From NCBI GenBank assembly GCA_902624575.1, contig CACNXV010000004.1, positions 1 through 45,964 on the forward strand: DNA of 45,964 nt, written 5' to 3'. Shown piece by piece: positions 11,335 through 20,252 of the stretch (positions are counted from its first letter, which is position 1; each line of letters opens with the position of its first letter). Both the position numbers and the translations under genes were made by a program. This stretch comes from an uncultured Fidelibacterota bacterium. Its GTDB lineage: Bacteria > Fidelibacterota > Marinisomatia > Marinisomatales > Marinisomataceae. The notes under the pieces are model-generated. The model was not told where the DNA came from and did not search any database. It saw nothing but the letters and a program-made list of their open reading frames with translations.

Positions 11335-11439
11335 ACTCACGAAAATTTAATTTAATACTCTAAAAAAAGCATTTTTAAAATTTTTTTTTTAAAAAAAGCA
11401 TAAAAATATTGACCAATTATAAAAATTTATATTACTTTG

Positions 11440-11521
11440 GATGAGTCTAAAATTAGATTATTGTAAGCAAATACAAGCAAATCGAAAAGGCTCTGGGGTT
11501 GGCGCTGCAGAGCCTTTTTTG
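11440..11521 (+). ncRNA. Candidate orphan small RNA (about 75-80 nt) ending in an intrinsic terminator
   Basis: TTGACC (11409-11414) and TTACTTTG (11432-11439) promoter-like motif; direct repeat AAGCAAAT x2; terminator hairpin and T6 at 11485-11520; no upstream + strand gene between here and carB. Confidence 0.4.
11485..11520 (+). terminator. Intrinsic terminator (AAAAGGCTCTG-12nt-CAGAGCCTTTTTT)
   Basis: 11-bp perfect stem (11485-11495 / 11508-11518) followed by T-tract. Roughly symmetric, so it may also act on the minus strand. Confidence 0.75.
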
Positions 11522-11561
11522 TTTATAGAATTTGTTGTATCTTCTCTAATATTTGAAAATT

Positions 11562-11905
11562 GGGGGCGACCGGTTTCGACATTTTAGAATGAAATCTTAG
11601 GTTGCATGTAGAGCTTAGTAACTCTTTAAACTTCTTACCTGTATTAAGTGCCGATAATGGCCAAATGGCTTTCGCTTAATTGCTAAAGTCCATCACCAGT
11701 AGACGTTTCTCATCGTTCGCTGATTGATGTCATAAAAATGAGATAGCTTATTTTTCTGCTTCGGTTAAATGAGCGAAATTTAGAAGATTGCTATGTATCT
11801 GTTTGTTCTTGTACAGCTGCTTAGTGAAACTCGATCAAGATACTAAACATGTAGATATCTATTATTCCACTATTTTGGACGGGAGTTCGAATCTCCCCGC
11901 CTCCA
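11562..11905 (+). ncRNA. ssrA: Transfer-messenger RNA (tmRNA), one-piece
   Basis: 5' GGGGGCGACCGGTTTCGAC and 3' GGGAGTTCGAATCTCCCCGCCTCCA form the tRNA-like domain. 7-bp acceptor pairing GGGGGCG/CGCCTCC. Internal tag ORF GCC GAT AAT GGC CAA ATG GCT TTC GCT TAA at 11650-11679. Confidence 0.95.
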
Positions 11906-11912
11906 CTTAATA

Positions 11913-12620
11913 TCAAATTTGATCAGGGTAATCTGAAATAACTCCATCTACATTTAACTTTCGCATAAAATTAATATCATCTTTGTTGTTAACAGTCCAA
12001 GTATAAATTTTAAATCCATTTTTTTTAATTTTTTCAACCGTCCCTTCATTTAACATTCTATAATCAGGGTGTATAGACTGTGCTTTAATAGTTTTACCAA
12101 ATTGAATAGCTTCGTTAATGTTTCTAAATCTATCTAAAAGAATTCCAACCGCAATATTGGTATTAATTAATCTAAATTTTTTTAATTCATCCCAATTAAA
12201 ACTTGAAACAATAAAATTTTCTTTTTTCCATAAAGTTCTTCCAGAAAAATCTTCAATAATTTTTGATGTAGATTCTGCTGCACCTGAACCTTTAAGTTCT
12301 ATATTTATCAAAAGTGGATTTTTAATTTTTTCTAAAACATCCTTTAAAGTTGGGATTTTATATTTTCCTAAAACCAGATATTTTTCAAGATCATTGATCG
12401 TTAAATCTTCTATTTTACCAGATCTTCCTGTTAGTTTTTTAAGATTTTTATCGTGAAATAATACTAACTCACCACTTAAACATTTAAAAACATCGATTTC
12501 AACTCCATCAACATTTAATTCTACTGCCATATTTATAGATTCAAGTGTATTCTCAGCAATATATCCTTTTGCTCCTCGATGGCCAATACTTAAGATTTTA
12601 CGTTCTGAAAATGAAGTCAT
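11913..12620 (-). CDS. Glycerophosphodiester phosphodiesterase family protein
   Basis: SIGHRGAKGYIAENTLESI, VDGVEIDVFKCLSGELVLFHD, C-terminal TWTVNNKDDINFMRKLNVDGVISDYPD. Confidence 0.9.
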   Translation of the reverse strand: MTSFSERKILSIGHRGAKGYIAENTLESINMAVELNVDGVEIDVFKCLSGELVLFHDKNLKKLTGRSGKIEDLTINDLEKYLVLGKYKIPTLKDVLEKIKNPLLINIELKGSGAAESTSKIIEDFSGRTLWKKENFIVSSFNWDELKKFRLINTNIAVGILLDRFRNINEAIQFGKTIKAQSIHPDYRMLNEGTVEKIKKNGFKIYTWTVNNKDDINFMRKLNVDGVISDYPDQI

Positions 12621-12676
12621 AATTATTAAAGATAAAAAAATTGATAAGAATAAAGAAATTTTTAAATAACACTGGG

Positions 12677-13903
12677 TTAATTTTTATTTTTTATTTCAGA
12701 TGCTGCACGCAATCCAGAAAATAAGGCGCCCTGCATCCAACCTCGATCATTGGATGAATGTTCTCCAGCAAAATGGATTCGACCTTCGACCTGCGAGATA
12801 CTTTCATTTAAATTTTCATTTTGAGAGCTTGTAGGGGACGCCCATGCACCTTTTGACCATTCATCAGTAGACCAAGATTTTGATATTCCTTTATCAAAGT
12901 TATTTGATGATCCTTCAAAAATGTTTTCCCATCTACTAAGAACTGCATTATTACGCTGACTGTCATTTAAGATATCCATGTCTTCAGCAGCAGTCCATCT
13001 CAAATAAGACATCAAAATACCTGTATCACCTGACATATCCCATGATGGTTGCCAAATTTCTTCAGGGTGATCAGTGTTACCCCACCCATTTAGAGACTCA
13101 TTCTCCCAAAATCTATTTTTAAATTGAAGATATATTCTTGTTGCTGGAGCATATCTAAATCCACCATTCATTGCAGTTTGTTTTCCAGCTGATAATGATG
13201 GAGAAAAGTTTATTTTATTTAAAACAGGTAGGGGAACAGTACACAGAACTCTATCAGCTTGAAATTGACTTGAACCTGTGTCAACAGTTACATTTTCATC
13301 ATTTTGAGTTATTGATGTAACAGGGCTATTTAAAAATATTTTATTAGAAAGTTCGTTTGAGCTAGCAAAAGCATTTGTAAGCTGATCTGAACCACCACGA
13401 ATTTTAAGATAATCTTTTCTTAAGGCAGAACCGTAAGATGTGTTGAGATAAGTATTATTGTCAATTACCGTTCTATTTCCATTAGTAAAATTTACGTAGC
13501 CTCCACTTGTAGCATAAAAAGGATCTAGTATTAAATTAAAGTGATTTGCATAAGCAATAGTTAGATCGTGGTCAGGCTTTATTCTTGCAGCCCCTCCTTC
13601 AACATAATGATTATTAGAAAAGGGCGATCTTATTGTTAAAACGCGACCTCCAATTCTATTTCTTGCTTCCAGAATTTTTACGTCATAACCTGCAATTGAT
13701 AAATCATATCCTGCTACTAATCCTGATATTCCTGCTCCAATAATAATAACTCTATTATTTTCGTTATTGCCTGCTTCACCATCTGGATCCGTTGAATTTG
13801 TACTATCTAACATATCGTTATCTTCGCATGATATGATATAGGATGCACCTAAGGATAGTAAAATACTTTTTTTAATAAATTTTCGTCTGGAAAAATCAGA
13901 CAT
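12677..13903 (-). CDS. Flavin monoamine oxidase family protein, Tat-type/lipobox N-terminus
   Basis: SRRKFIKKSILLSLGASYIISC leader; FAD motif RVIIIGAGISGLVAGYDLSIAGYDVKILEARNRIGGR; C-terminal GRIHFAGEHSSNDRGWMQGALFSGLRAASEI. Confidence 0.88.
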   Translation of the reverse strand: MSDFSRRKFIKKSILLSLGASYIISCEDNDMLDSTNSTDPDGEAGNNENNRVIIIGAGISGLVAGYDLSIAGYDVKILEARNRIGGRVLTIRSPFSNNHYVEGGAARIKPDHDLTIAYANHFNLILDPFYATSGGYVNFTNGNRTVIDNNTYLNTSYGSALRKDYLKIRGGSDQLTNAFASSNELSNKIFLNSPVTSITQNDENVTVDTGSSQFQADRVLCTVPLPVLNKINFSPSLSAGKQTAMNGGFRYAPATRIYLQFKNRFWENESLNGWGNTDHPEEIWQPSWDMSGDTGILMSYLRWTAAEDMDILNDSQRNNAVLSRWENIFEGSSNNFDKGISKSWSTDEWSKGAWASPTSSQNENLNESISQVEGRIHFAGEHSSNDRGWMQGALFSGLRAASEIKNKN

Positions 13904-13905
13904 TT

Positions 13906-15528
13906 TTACATTCTTTCAGGGGCACTTATTCCGAGAATTGATAAACCATTTTTTAAAATGATTTTTGTGGCTTCGCATAATTTTTTTCTAGCAAAAGATA
14001 AATTGAGATCTTCCAAATTTATAACTTTGTGATTACCATAAAATTTATGATATGCTCCAGCAACATCTTCTAAATAAGTTGCTATTTTTCTAGGTTCAAG
14101 AGAATGTGAAACTTCTTCCATTTTATTTGGAAATTCTGATAATAGTTTGATTAAGGCAATCTCGTCTTTTTCTTTTAAAAGTGTATAATCAATTTCTTCA
14201 TCACCAGAAATTTCTTTATCATACCTCTTCAGTAAATTTGAAATTCTTGCATTAGCATATTGTAAGTAATAAACAGGGTTTTTTTCAGATTCATCTTTTG
14301 CTAAATCTAAATCAAAATCTAGATGGCTATTTGCACCTCTCATGATAAAGAAATATCTAATTATATCCGAGCTCAGCTCATCATTAAGCTCATCTAAAGT
14401 TATAAAGTTTGCCTTTCTTGTCGACATTTTTACTATCTCTCCACCTTTTTTAATTGTCACGAATTGGTGAATTATGACTTTAATGTGATCAGTTTTTTTA
14501 TCAAGGCATTTTAGCCCCAATATTACATCAGGGTATGTATCAATATGGTCCGCGCCAAAAATATCGACTATTAAATCAAAACCTCTATCAACTTTATCTG
14601 CATGATAAGCTATATCTGGCAACCTATATGTTGGTTCGCCAGTGCTTTTTACTAAAACTTTATCTTCATCCTTATCTAAGCTTGAAGTCTTAAACCATAC
14701 AGCACCATCTTTTTCATACGAAAGATCTTTTTCTTTTAATATTTCAAGAACATTTTTAATAGCACCATTTTTATAAAAAGTTCCTTCTTTAGTAAAAACA
14801 TCAAATTTGATACCAATACTATCAAGAGTACTTTCTATATTTGTGAAAATTTCTTTCTCTGTGAAATCTCTAAAAACAGAATTATTATCTTTTAAGTCCT
14901 TACCATATCTATCAACAATTTTTTTTGCGATTTCATCTAAATATTTTCCTACGTATCCATTTTCAGGTATTTCAACATCTCTACCAATCAGTTGTGCGTA
15001 TTTAGCATAGCATGATTCTGCCAATACCCTCATTTGTTTTCCAGCGTCGTTGTAGTAATATTCTCTTGTCACATCATATCCATTCCACGTTAATATATTC
15101 GAAACCATATCTCCAAGAATTGCTTGTCTTCCGTGCCCAACTGTTAAAGGGCCAGTAGGATTACTACTTACAAACTCTACATTGGCTGATTTATTCAATT
15201 TTTTCTTTTTACCAAAATTTTCTGCTTCATTAATAATTTGATCTAAAATTTCTTGGTAATAAATATCAGAGATATGAAAATTGACAAAGCCGGGTAGAGA
15301 TGCGCTTATAGTAAAAATATTTTTTGTTGTATTTTGGTGATCGGCAATTTTTTTTGCTATTTCAATTGGAGATTTTTTTAATATTTTTGCTAGTTTAAGC
15401 GCAATATTAGATGAATAGTCTCCATAACCCTCTTTATTATTAACACTTATATTCCAATCTCTAAACTCAATTTTCTCTTTATTAAGAAAATCCTGTAAAA
15501 AATTGTTCATAAGCTGCTTAAGCTTCAT
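13906..15528 (-). CDS. argS: Arginyl-tRNA synthetase
   Basis: VEFVSSNPTGPLTVGHGRQAILGD (HIGH-like), KMSTRKANFITLDEL, DALR C-terminal domain. Confidence 0.96.
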   Translation of the reverse strand: MKLKQLMNNFLQDFLNKEKIEFRDWNISVNNKEGYGDYSSNIALKLAKILKKSPIEIAKKIADHQNTTKNIFTISASLPGFVNFHISDIYYQEILDQIINEAENFGKKKKLNKSANVEFVSSNPTGPLTVGHGRQAILGDMVSNILTWNGYDVTREYYYNDAGKQMRVLAESCYAKYAQLIGRDVEIPENGYVGKYLDEIAKKIVDRYGKDLKDNNSVFRDFTEKEIFTNIESTLDSIGIKFDVFTKEGTFYKNGAIKNVLEILKEKDLSYEKDGAVWFKTSSLDKDEDKVLVKSTGEPTYRLPDIAYHADKVDRGFDLIVDIFGADHIDTYPDVILGLKCLDKKTDHIKVIIHQFVTIKKGGEIVKMSTRKANFITLDELNDELSSDIIRYFFIMRGANSHLDFDLDLAKDESEKNPVYYLQYANARISNLLKRYDKEISGDEEIDYTLLKEKDEIALIKLLSEFPNKMEEVSHSLEPRKIATYLEDVAGAYHKFYGNHKVINLEDLNLSFARKKLCEATKIILKNGLSILGISAPERM

Positions 15529-15854
15529 ACTTTGATCACCTTTGCATCAAACCAAATCTTTTCTAAATCATAATAATGACGGGTTTCCTCAAAAAAAATA
15601 TGAACCACTATATCAACATAGTCTAGTATAATCCAAGTTCCATTCTCATATCCTTCTGTCCTCCACGGATTTTCTTCAATATTATCTTTGATGTTATCTG
15701 CTATCGCTTTTACTTGGATTAAATTTTTTGCTGAACAGATAACAAAAAATTCTGATAAGGATGTAATTTTCGAAACGTTCATAGCAACTATATTTTCTGC
15801 TTTTTTATCTTCTGCAAGAGATATAATTTTATTGAGTATTTTTTTAGAGCTCAT
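15525..15854 (-). CDS. rsfS: Ribosome silencing factor RsfS
   Basis: FVICSAKNLIQVKAIADNI, PWRTEGYENGTWIILDYVDIVVHIFFEETRHYYDLEKIW. Confidence 0.93.
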   Translation of the reverse strand: MSSKKILNKIISLAEDKKAENIVAMNVSKITSLSEFFVICSAKNLIQVKAIADNIKDNIEENPWRTEGYENGTWIILDYVDIVVHIFFEETRHYYDLEKIWFDAKVIKV

Positions 15855-16327
15855 TTATTCAAGTTTAGAAAGTCTTGGTAGTCTTTACCAATAATTATTT
15901 GAATATCTTCAGATGGACTAATTCTAGTATCAAACTGTACATTACCAGCATTTATATTTGTTCCAAGTAATGTTAGTAGATTATCGATTTCATTATTTTT
16001 TTCTGTAAGTATAACAATTGTTGTCATATCATAATTAAAATTATCAGCATTTTCGATTCGAGAAATTTTCAGACCATAATTTTTCGATAATAAATTTCCA
16101 AAAGAATTTCCAACACCACTAACACCACAACCGTTTAATACAGCAACTCTGATGGCTTCAGAAGAGTAGTTTTCAAATAATTTAATTTTATTGTTTGATT
16201 CAGTTGGACTTATCTGATTTAAATTTCCTCTTGGTGATTCTTGTTTCAAATACAAATTAAATGACCAAGCAAATCCTAAAATGACAAAAATCAAAAAACC
16301 AATCACTATATTTAAAAAGTAATTCAA
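15851..16327 (-). CDS. LytR C-terminal domain-containing membrane-anchored protein
   Basis: N-terminal TM; IRVAVLNGCGVSGVGNSFGNLLSKNYGLKISRIENADNFNYDMTTIV is typical of LytR_C. Confidence 0.75.
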   Translation of the reverse strand: MNYFLNIVIGFLIFVILGFAWSFNLYLKQESPRGNLNQISPTESNNKIKLFENYSSEAIRVAVLNGCGVSGVGNSFGNLLSKNYGLKISRIENADNFNYDMTTIVILTEKNNEIDNLLTLLGTNINAGNVQFDTRISPSEDIQIIIGKDYQDFLNLNK

Positions 16328-17049
16328 GATTCAAGCTCTTCTAGCTGATCAGCTGTGTTAACACCTATTACTTCGTCCGAATTTAAGATCTTAATAGCCT
16401 CAATTTTCATATTTGCTTGTTGTGCTAAAGCAATTGCATCAGTAAGATAGTATTCTTTTGACGCATTGTTCGTTTTAATATTATTTAAAAGTTTGAAAAT
16501 TTCTGGAATTTTAAAAATGTATATACCTGGATTCCATTCTTTAATTTTTTTCTCTTCATCATTACAATCTTTATCTTCAACTATTTTTAATAGGCTACCA
16601 TTTTCATCTCTAATAATTCGACCATATCCTGTTGGATCATTTATCTCTGCTGTAATTAAAGTTAGTCCTCGATTGTTTGTAATATGATCATGGATAATTG
16701 GTTTTAGTGTTGATGCTTTTATATTTGGAACATCCCCATAGAGAATTAATATATGACCTTTTTTGTTTGTTAATAATTCTTCAGTTTGTAAGACAGCATG
16801 CCCTGTTCCAAGCTGCTCCGTTTGAGTTACGTATTTGAGATTATTTCTATTATTCGTGTGTGAGATAACTTTATTCTTCTTGAATCCTACCACGAGAATT
16901 ATTTCTGTAGGATTTAAAGCTTCACTTTCATTGAGAACATAATCAATAAGAGATTTACCATGTAATTGGTGTAATACTTTTGGTAAATCGGAATTCATCC
17001 TAGTACCTTTTCCCGCTGCTAAAATAACAACTCTTAGTTCATTATCCAT
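16324..17049 (-). CDS. NTP transferase, GlmU N-terminal (UDP-GlcNAc pyrophosphorylase) type, without left-handed beta-helix domain
   Basis: VVILAAGKGTRMNSDLPKVLHQLHGK, TEQLGTGHAV, LYGDVPNI, GVNTADQL. Ends at 241 aa with no hexapeptide repeats. Confidence 0.85.
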   Translation of the reverse strand: MDNELRVVILAAGKGTRMNSDLPKVLHQLHGKSLIDYVLNESEALNPTEIILVVGFKKNKVISHTNNRNNLKYVTQTEQLGTGHAVLQTEELLTNKKGHILILYGDVPNIKASTLKPIIHDHITNNRGLTLITAEINDPTGYGRIIRDENGSLLKIVEDKDCNDEEKKIKEWNPGIYIFKIPEIFKLLNNIKTNNASKEYYLTDAIALAQQANMKIEAIKILNSDEVIGVNTADQLEELES

Positions 17050-18154
17050 TTATTTCTTCTCCTAAAAAGGGTACATTTCTCTTTCGAATTATTCCACCAC
17101 CAATGCACACATCATTTTTATCATACAACACAATAGATTGACCACATGTAATTGCTTTAATTTTATTATCAAATTTAACATAACATCCATTCTCATTTAA
17201 TGATAATATTTTACATGAATGATCAACATCACGATACCTAACTTTTGCATTACATTTTAATTGAAATATTTTGTCACTATCTATATTCCAAAACATATTA
17301 TCTGCTATTAGTTCATCTGAAAAAAGTGCTGGATGCTCAGATCCCTGAGCAACATATACAATATTTTTTTCTATATCTTTCTTGAAAACATACCAAGGTT
17401 TATCAAATGCAGAATTCTTAGCGCCAATTCCTAAACCCTTTCTTTGTCCAACGGTAAAATACATGTGCCCATTATGTATACCAATATTTTCTCCATCCAC
17501 ACTTATAATTTTACCTTTTTTTGATTTAAAGAATTGACCAACAAAATCATTATACTTTCTTTCTCCTATAAAGCATATTCCAGTACTGTCTTTTTTTTCA
17601 AATGTAGCTAATGAGTTTTCTTCAGCAATTTTTCTTACATCATCCTTGTTGATTTCGCCAAGCGGTAATTCTAGATTCTTAATAATTTCACCATCTAGCT
17701 GATAAAGAAAATATGATTGATCTTTGTTTTTGTCTTTAGCTTTCTTTATGAAGTATGAATTATTTTGTTTTACAACTCTTGCATAATGTCCAGACGCTAT
17801 CTTGTCCGCACCAATTTCTTTTGCATAGTTTCTAAAGACATCAAATTTGATTTCCCTATTACATAAAACATCCGGATTAGGAGTAAAACCTTCGACATGG
17901 TCTTGAATAAATTTATTGAATACTCTGTTTTTATATTCTTTTGTATAATTTATTTTTTTTAGTTTTATATCAAGAGCTTTACAAACAGAGCTTGCATCTG
18001 CAAAGTCATCTTCTGAATTACAGATAGCATGTTTATCATCCCAATTTTTCATAAAAATAGCATGAACATCATATCCTTTTTCTTTTAAAAGAAGTGCAGC
18101 GACAGAACTATCAACACCACCACTCATTCCTAAAACTATTTTTTCTTTTTTCAT
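17042..18154 (-). CDS. mnmA: tRNA 2-thiouridine(34) synthase MnmA
   Basis: VLGMSGGVDSSVAALLLKEKGYDV, GHYARV, KDQSYFLYQL, STGICFIGERKYNDF, GQRKGLGIG. Confidence 0.97.
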   Translation of the reverse strand: MKKEKIVLGMSGGVDSSVAALLLKEKGYDVHAIFMKNWDDKHAICNSEDDFADASSVCKALDIKLKKINYTKEYKNRVFNKFIQDHVEGFTPNPDVLCNREIKFDVFRNYAKEIGADKIASGHYARVVKQNNSYFIKKAKDKNKDQSYFLYQLDGEIIKNLELPLGEINKDDVRKIAEENSLATFEKKDSTGICFIGERKYNDFVGQFFKSKKGKIISVDGENIGIHNGHMYFTVGQRKGLGIGAKNSAFDKPWYVFKKDIEKNIVYVAQGSEHPALFSDELIADNMFWNIDSDKIFQLKCNAKVRYRDVDHSCKILSLNENGCYVKFDNKIKAITCGQSIVLYDKNDVCIGGGIIRKRNVPFLGEEING

Positions 18155-18187
18155 TTATTTTACATTGGTATCTTAATAAATAATTCT

Positions 18188-19093
18188 ATGAGTTCAAATC
18201 AATCACACAGTGCAATCATCTTCGGTTCAATAAGCATTGATCGTATAGAAAATATACATGGTTCTTTTAATAAAGTTCTTGGAGGTTCAGCCGCGTATGC
18301 GCTTTTGGCTAATCCAAAGAAAACCTGTGAATTAGTTGGGGTTGTAGGAAACGATTTTTCTGATAATCATTTTAAAATGCTTAATGATCATTCCATCTCA
18401 ACTGAAAGTTTGACGCAAATAAAAGGTAACACATTTTGCTGGGGTGGAAAATATGAAGATGATTTCTCAAGACGTAAAACCCTTTATGTTGATCCAGGAG
18501 TATCTGATTTATATATACCAAAACTTTCAGACAATTCTAAAAATTGCTCATATATCCTTCTCGGGAATACTGCACCTCATCTACAAATGAACCTATTGAA
18601 TCAAATGAATTCAAAGCCTTTTGTAATGTTGGATACATTTCAATTATATATTGATATAGCAAATAAAGAGCTTAAAGATCTAATAAAACTTACTGATTTA
18701 TTATGCATTAATTTTAACGAAGCAATATCTTTATCTGAATTAAATAGTCCAACAATTGATGAAATGGCCAAGAAAATTCTAGACTTGGGACCAAAAAACT
18801 TAATCATAAAAGATGGAGAAAATGGTTCTAGCTTTTTTAATGCTAAGGAGAAATTTTCAATAAAAGCCTACCCAATAAAAAAAGTTATAGATACTACTGG
18901 AGCAGGGGACTCTTATATAGGTGGAGTTTTACTTGGAATGTCTCGTGGTATGAATATTTTTGAATCAATGAAAATGGGAGCCGTTATGGCATCATTTTGT
19001 ATTGAAGGTATTGGAACTGAAGGCTTAGCGAATATAAATGAAGAAGATATTGCACTTAGAAAAGAGTGGATGGACAAAAACCATACTTCTTGA
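18188..19093 (+). CDS. PfkB family carbohydrate/nucleoside kinase
   Basis: FGSISIDRIENIHGSFNKVLGGSAAYA...VGVVGNDF; DTTGAGDSYIGGVLLGM. Confidence 0.88.
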   Translation: MSSNQSHSAIIFGSISIDRIENIHGSFNKVLGGSAAYALLANPKKTCELVGVVGNDFSDNHFKMLNDHSISTESLTQIKGNTFCWGGKYEDDFSRRKTLYVDPGVSDLYIPKLSDNSKNCSYILLGNTAPHLQMNLLNQMNSKPFVMLDTFQLYIDIANKELKDLIKLTDLLCINFNEAISLSELNSPTIDEMAKKILDLGPKNLIIKDGENGSSFFNAKEKFSIKAYPIKKVIDTTGAGDSYIGGVLLGMSRGMNIFESMKMGAVMASFCIEGIGTEGLANINEEDIALRKEWMDKNHTS

Positions 19094-19145
19094 TAACTCA
19101 TTATAATAATACTAACTTGCTTAGCAAAACATGGGAGACAATTTT

Positions 19146-20252
19146 ATGAATTTTTTTAAGAATTTAACAGCAGCATTAATCTTTTCAACTTTTGTTTTTG
19201 CTGGACAAGATTTAGAGTCTGCAAAGATTAGACTTAAAGATAAAGAATGGGGAAAAGCAGAAGAGTATCTTCTTAAAGCGCTTGACCATCCTAAAGATAA
19301 ATGGGAAGCTGCATTCCATCTTGGTGATAAAATATACCCAAGAAAGCAAGATTGGATTTCGGTTAAAAAATATATGGATATAGCATCAACTGCTCCAAGT
19401 AATTTAAAGATTCGTCCTACAAGAAATGATAGAAAAATTGCTATTAGTCAAGCAATAACTGCATCCTTAACAAAAAGCTATAATCTTATATATTTTAAAG
19501 CTTCTGGATATTTACCTCTATTGAACAGGGCAGCATCAATAGAGCAAAGAGATGCTCTTGTGGAGCAAGCTATAAAAACATCTATGGACGCTAAAGATCT
19601 TGATCCAGCTCAACCAGGTGCATATGCTTTAGTAGCACTTTATTCATCCGTTAAAGGTGATAAAGAAGCGACGATTAAATATTTAGATATGGGTTTGGCA
19701 TTGGAAGATATTCCAACAGATACAAGAATTGCATTATTAGTGAGCGCAGGTCAAAGTGTTGTTCGTCTCGGAGAATATGATAAGGGTTTAGAATATTATG
19801 AACAAGCATTATCTATTGATCCCAATGAACCTACCGCATTAAAAAGTCTAGGAGCACTCTACTTAGCAAAAGATGATTTTGATTCAGCTTTGAAAAACCT
19901 AGATATGGCAATTGAAAAAACTGATGATGATAAAGAGCTTGTTGATTTATTTTTCAACAGAGGTTTAGTTTATTTAAAAATGGAAAATTTTGAAGAAGCA
20001 GAATATAACTTTGAAGAAGCATATTTCTTAGCTCCTGATGATGTAGAAGCATTATTAGGTTTAGCAAAAGCTCTAGAACAAGCTGAAAGATGGAGAAAAT
20101 CTAGGAACTACTATATGGAGTTAATTGATAAAGATCCTAGTGATTCACAATACTATTATGGTGTATACAGAACATATTTCGGCGAAGGTAGACTAGAAGA
20201 TGCTCAAGAATATTTACAAAAAGCAACCCAGTTGCGAAATAGCGGAAATTAA
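19146..20252 (+). CDS. Secreted/periplasmic tetratricopeptide repeat protein
   Basis: Signal peptide MNFFKNLTAALIFSTFVFAGQ followed by several TPR units (KGLEYYEQALSIDPNEPTALKSLGALYLAKDDFDSALKNLDMAIE...). Confidence 0.88.
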   Translation: MNFFKNLTAALIFSTFVFAGQDLESAKIRLKDKEWGKAEEYLLKALDHPKDKWEAAFHLGDKIYPRKQDWISVKKYMDIASTAPSNLKIRPTRNDRKIAISQAITASLTKSYNLIYFKASGYLPLLNRAASIEQRDALVEQAIKTSMDAKDLDPAQPGAYALVALYSSVKGDKEATIKYLDMGLALEDIPTDTRIALLVSAGQSVVRLGEYDKGLEYYEQALSIDPNEPTALKSLGALYLAKDDFDSALKNLDMAIEKTDDDKELVDLFFNRGLVYLKMENFEEAEYNFEEAYFLAPDDVEALLGLAKALEQAERWRKSRNYYMELIDKDPSDSQYYYGVYRTYFGEGRLEDAQEYLQKATQLRNSGN

